64,000 nt of DNA from Providencia manganoxydans. Its GTDB lineage: Bacteria > Pseudomonadota > Gammaproteobacteria > Enterobacterales > Enterobacteriaceae. Positions 63,429 through 64,000 of this stretch are shown here, piece by piece. Position 1 is the stretch's first letter. Each line of letters begins with the position of its first letter. The position numbers and the translations under genes are program-made. Where the stretch lies: assembly GCF_016618195.1 (NCBI RefSeq), contig NZ_CP067099.1, forward strand, positions 558,001 through 622,000, in the 5' to 3' direction. Under the pieces are notes generated by a model. That model was not told the origin of the DNA. It saw only the letters and a list, made by a program, of their open reading frames with translations, and ran no database searches.

Positions 63429-64000
63429 ATGTTGAATTTATATTTAGGTCGTAAATTATTTATTTGTGTTGCGTTATTCTCAGTGATTATAGTAATGAAT
63501 GCTTATGGTGCGGTCACCTTAGATCGTACTCGTATTGTATTTCCTGGTAATGAGCGATCTATTAATATTCGTATTAGCAATGATAACCCTGAAGAAGCGT
63601 ATTTAGCGCAAAGTTGGATTGAAGATTTACAAGGAAATAAACTCACTCAAGGTGCTATTTTAGCCACGCCACCTTTACAGCGGATTGAGCCAAATAGTGA
63701 CAGTTTAGTTCGATTAAGTGTCACGCCAATGTTAGGACAGCTTCCTAAAGATAGAGAGTCTGTATTTTATTTTAACCTACGTGAAGTTCCACCCAAATCT
63801 ACGGAAGGTAATACGTTGCAAATTGCTTTGCTGTCACGTGTCAAATTATTTTATCGGCCCAAAAATATATTAGCGGAGTCAGACACAAAATGGGCACATA
63901 AAGTGACATTAACCAAAACAGCTAAAGGGTATTTATTGAATAATGTGACCCCTTTTAATTTAACTATTATTGGTATTGGTAATAGTAAACCGCAGTCAGA
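63429..64000 (+). CDS. Periplasmic fimbrial chaperone (cut by window end)
   Basis: 190 residues visible from ATG 63429 with GGGGAACG upstream. Signal peptide ending in AYG, then AVTLDRTRIVFPGNERSINI and VFYFNLREVPPK, the G1-strand chaperone signature, and LQIALLSRVKLFYRP with conserved Arg/Lys residues. PapD-like chaperone that caps subunits and hands them to the usher. The C-terminal domain continues beyond the window. Confidence 0.9.
   Translation, partial: MLNLYLGRKLFICVALFSVIIVMNAYGAVTLDRTRIVFPGNERSINIRISNDNPEEAYLAQSWIEDLQGNKLTQGAILATPPLQRIEPNSDSLVRLSVTPMLGQLPKDRESVFYFNLREVPPKSTEGNTLQIALLSRVKLFYRPKNILAESDTKWAHKVTLTKTAKGYLLNNVTPFNLTIIGIGNSKPQS

Overview
The window looks like a chromosomal segment of a gammaproteobacterium of the Morganellaceae, most likely Providencia. 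This is inferred from protein content recognised by eye (GntR/GntK/GntU, Bax, ArnT, DcuC, an MrpJ-type regulator beside a Proteus-like chaperone/usher fimbrial operon), the AT-rich intergenic DNA, and nine copies of one ~125-150 bp palindromic intergenic repeat. No rRNA, tRNA, CRISPR array, integrase or intact insertion sequence was seen.

Layout. 0-3.9 kb: end of a periplasmic binding-protein gene, then gntR and gntKU for gluconate uptake, with GntR and CRP sites. 3.8-4.2 kb: a decayed retron (an msr-msd-like RNA followed by a reverse transcriptase cut to its N-terminus). 4.4-8.2 kb: a patA-patB-ape1 type operon for peptidoglycan O-acetylation. 8.5-8.7 kb: a dense row of five hairpins. 8.7-13.7 kb: bax, then an operon of a DUF4056 lipoprotein, an Omp85-like barrel and another outer-membrane barrel. 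14-25 kb: DUF4026 protein, orphan RecX, a sugar porin with an internal stop, DcuC, an SdaC-like serine carrier, MetY and ArnT. 25-26.6 kb: a RES-domain toxin facing its probable antitoxin, whose frame is broken. 27-32.3 kb: a SoxR-controlled MexGHI-like efflux operon. 32.7-34.8 kb: an inositol-monophosphatase-family phosphatase with a UhpC-like transporter.

35-54.3 kb holds the most striking content: two catabolic operons around an AraC-type regulator and followed by a MarR regulator. The first encodes an SDR, a StyA-like FAD monooxygenase, a flavin reductase, an isatin-hydrolase-like cyclase-family enzyme, an FAD oxidoreductase and an outer-membrane channel. The second encodes IorA/IorB-like 2-oxoacid oxidoreductase subunits, a hotdog thioesterase, a fused aryl-CoA monooxygenase/reductase, a gentisate-type ring-cleavage dioxygenase, an FAH-family hydrolase, a nitrilase-superfamily enzyme and a NicE-like maleate isomerase. 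Together they can be laid out as one pathway: indole to isatin to isatinate to 2-aminobenzoyl-CoA to 5-hydroxyanthranilate to maleamoylpyruvate to maleamate plus pyruvate to maleate to fumarate. I infer this order from family chemistry; it is not shown by the sequence.

54.5-64 kb: a CPA1 Na+/H+ antiporter, an unrecognised protein built of two related repeats, a Thr/Ile-rich leader peptide with an attenuator before a P-loop protein, a flavin reductase, and an MrpJ-like regulator followed by a fimbrial operon (pilin, minor pilin, usher, chaperone cut by the window end).
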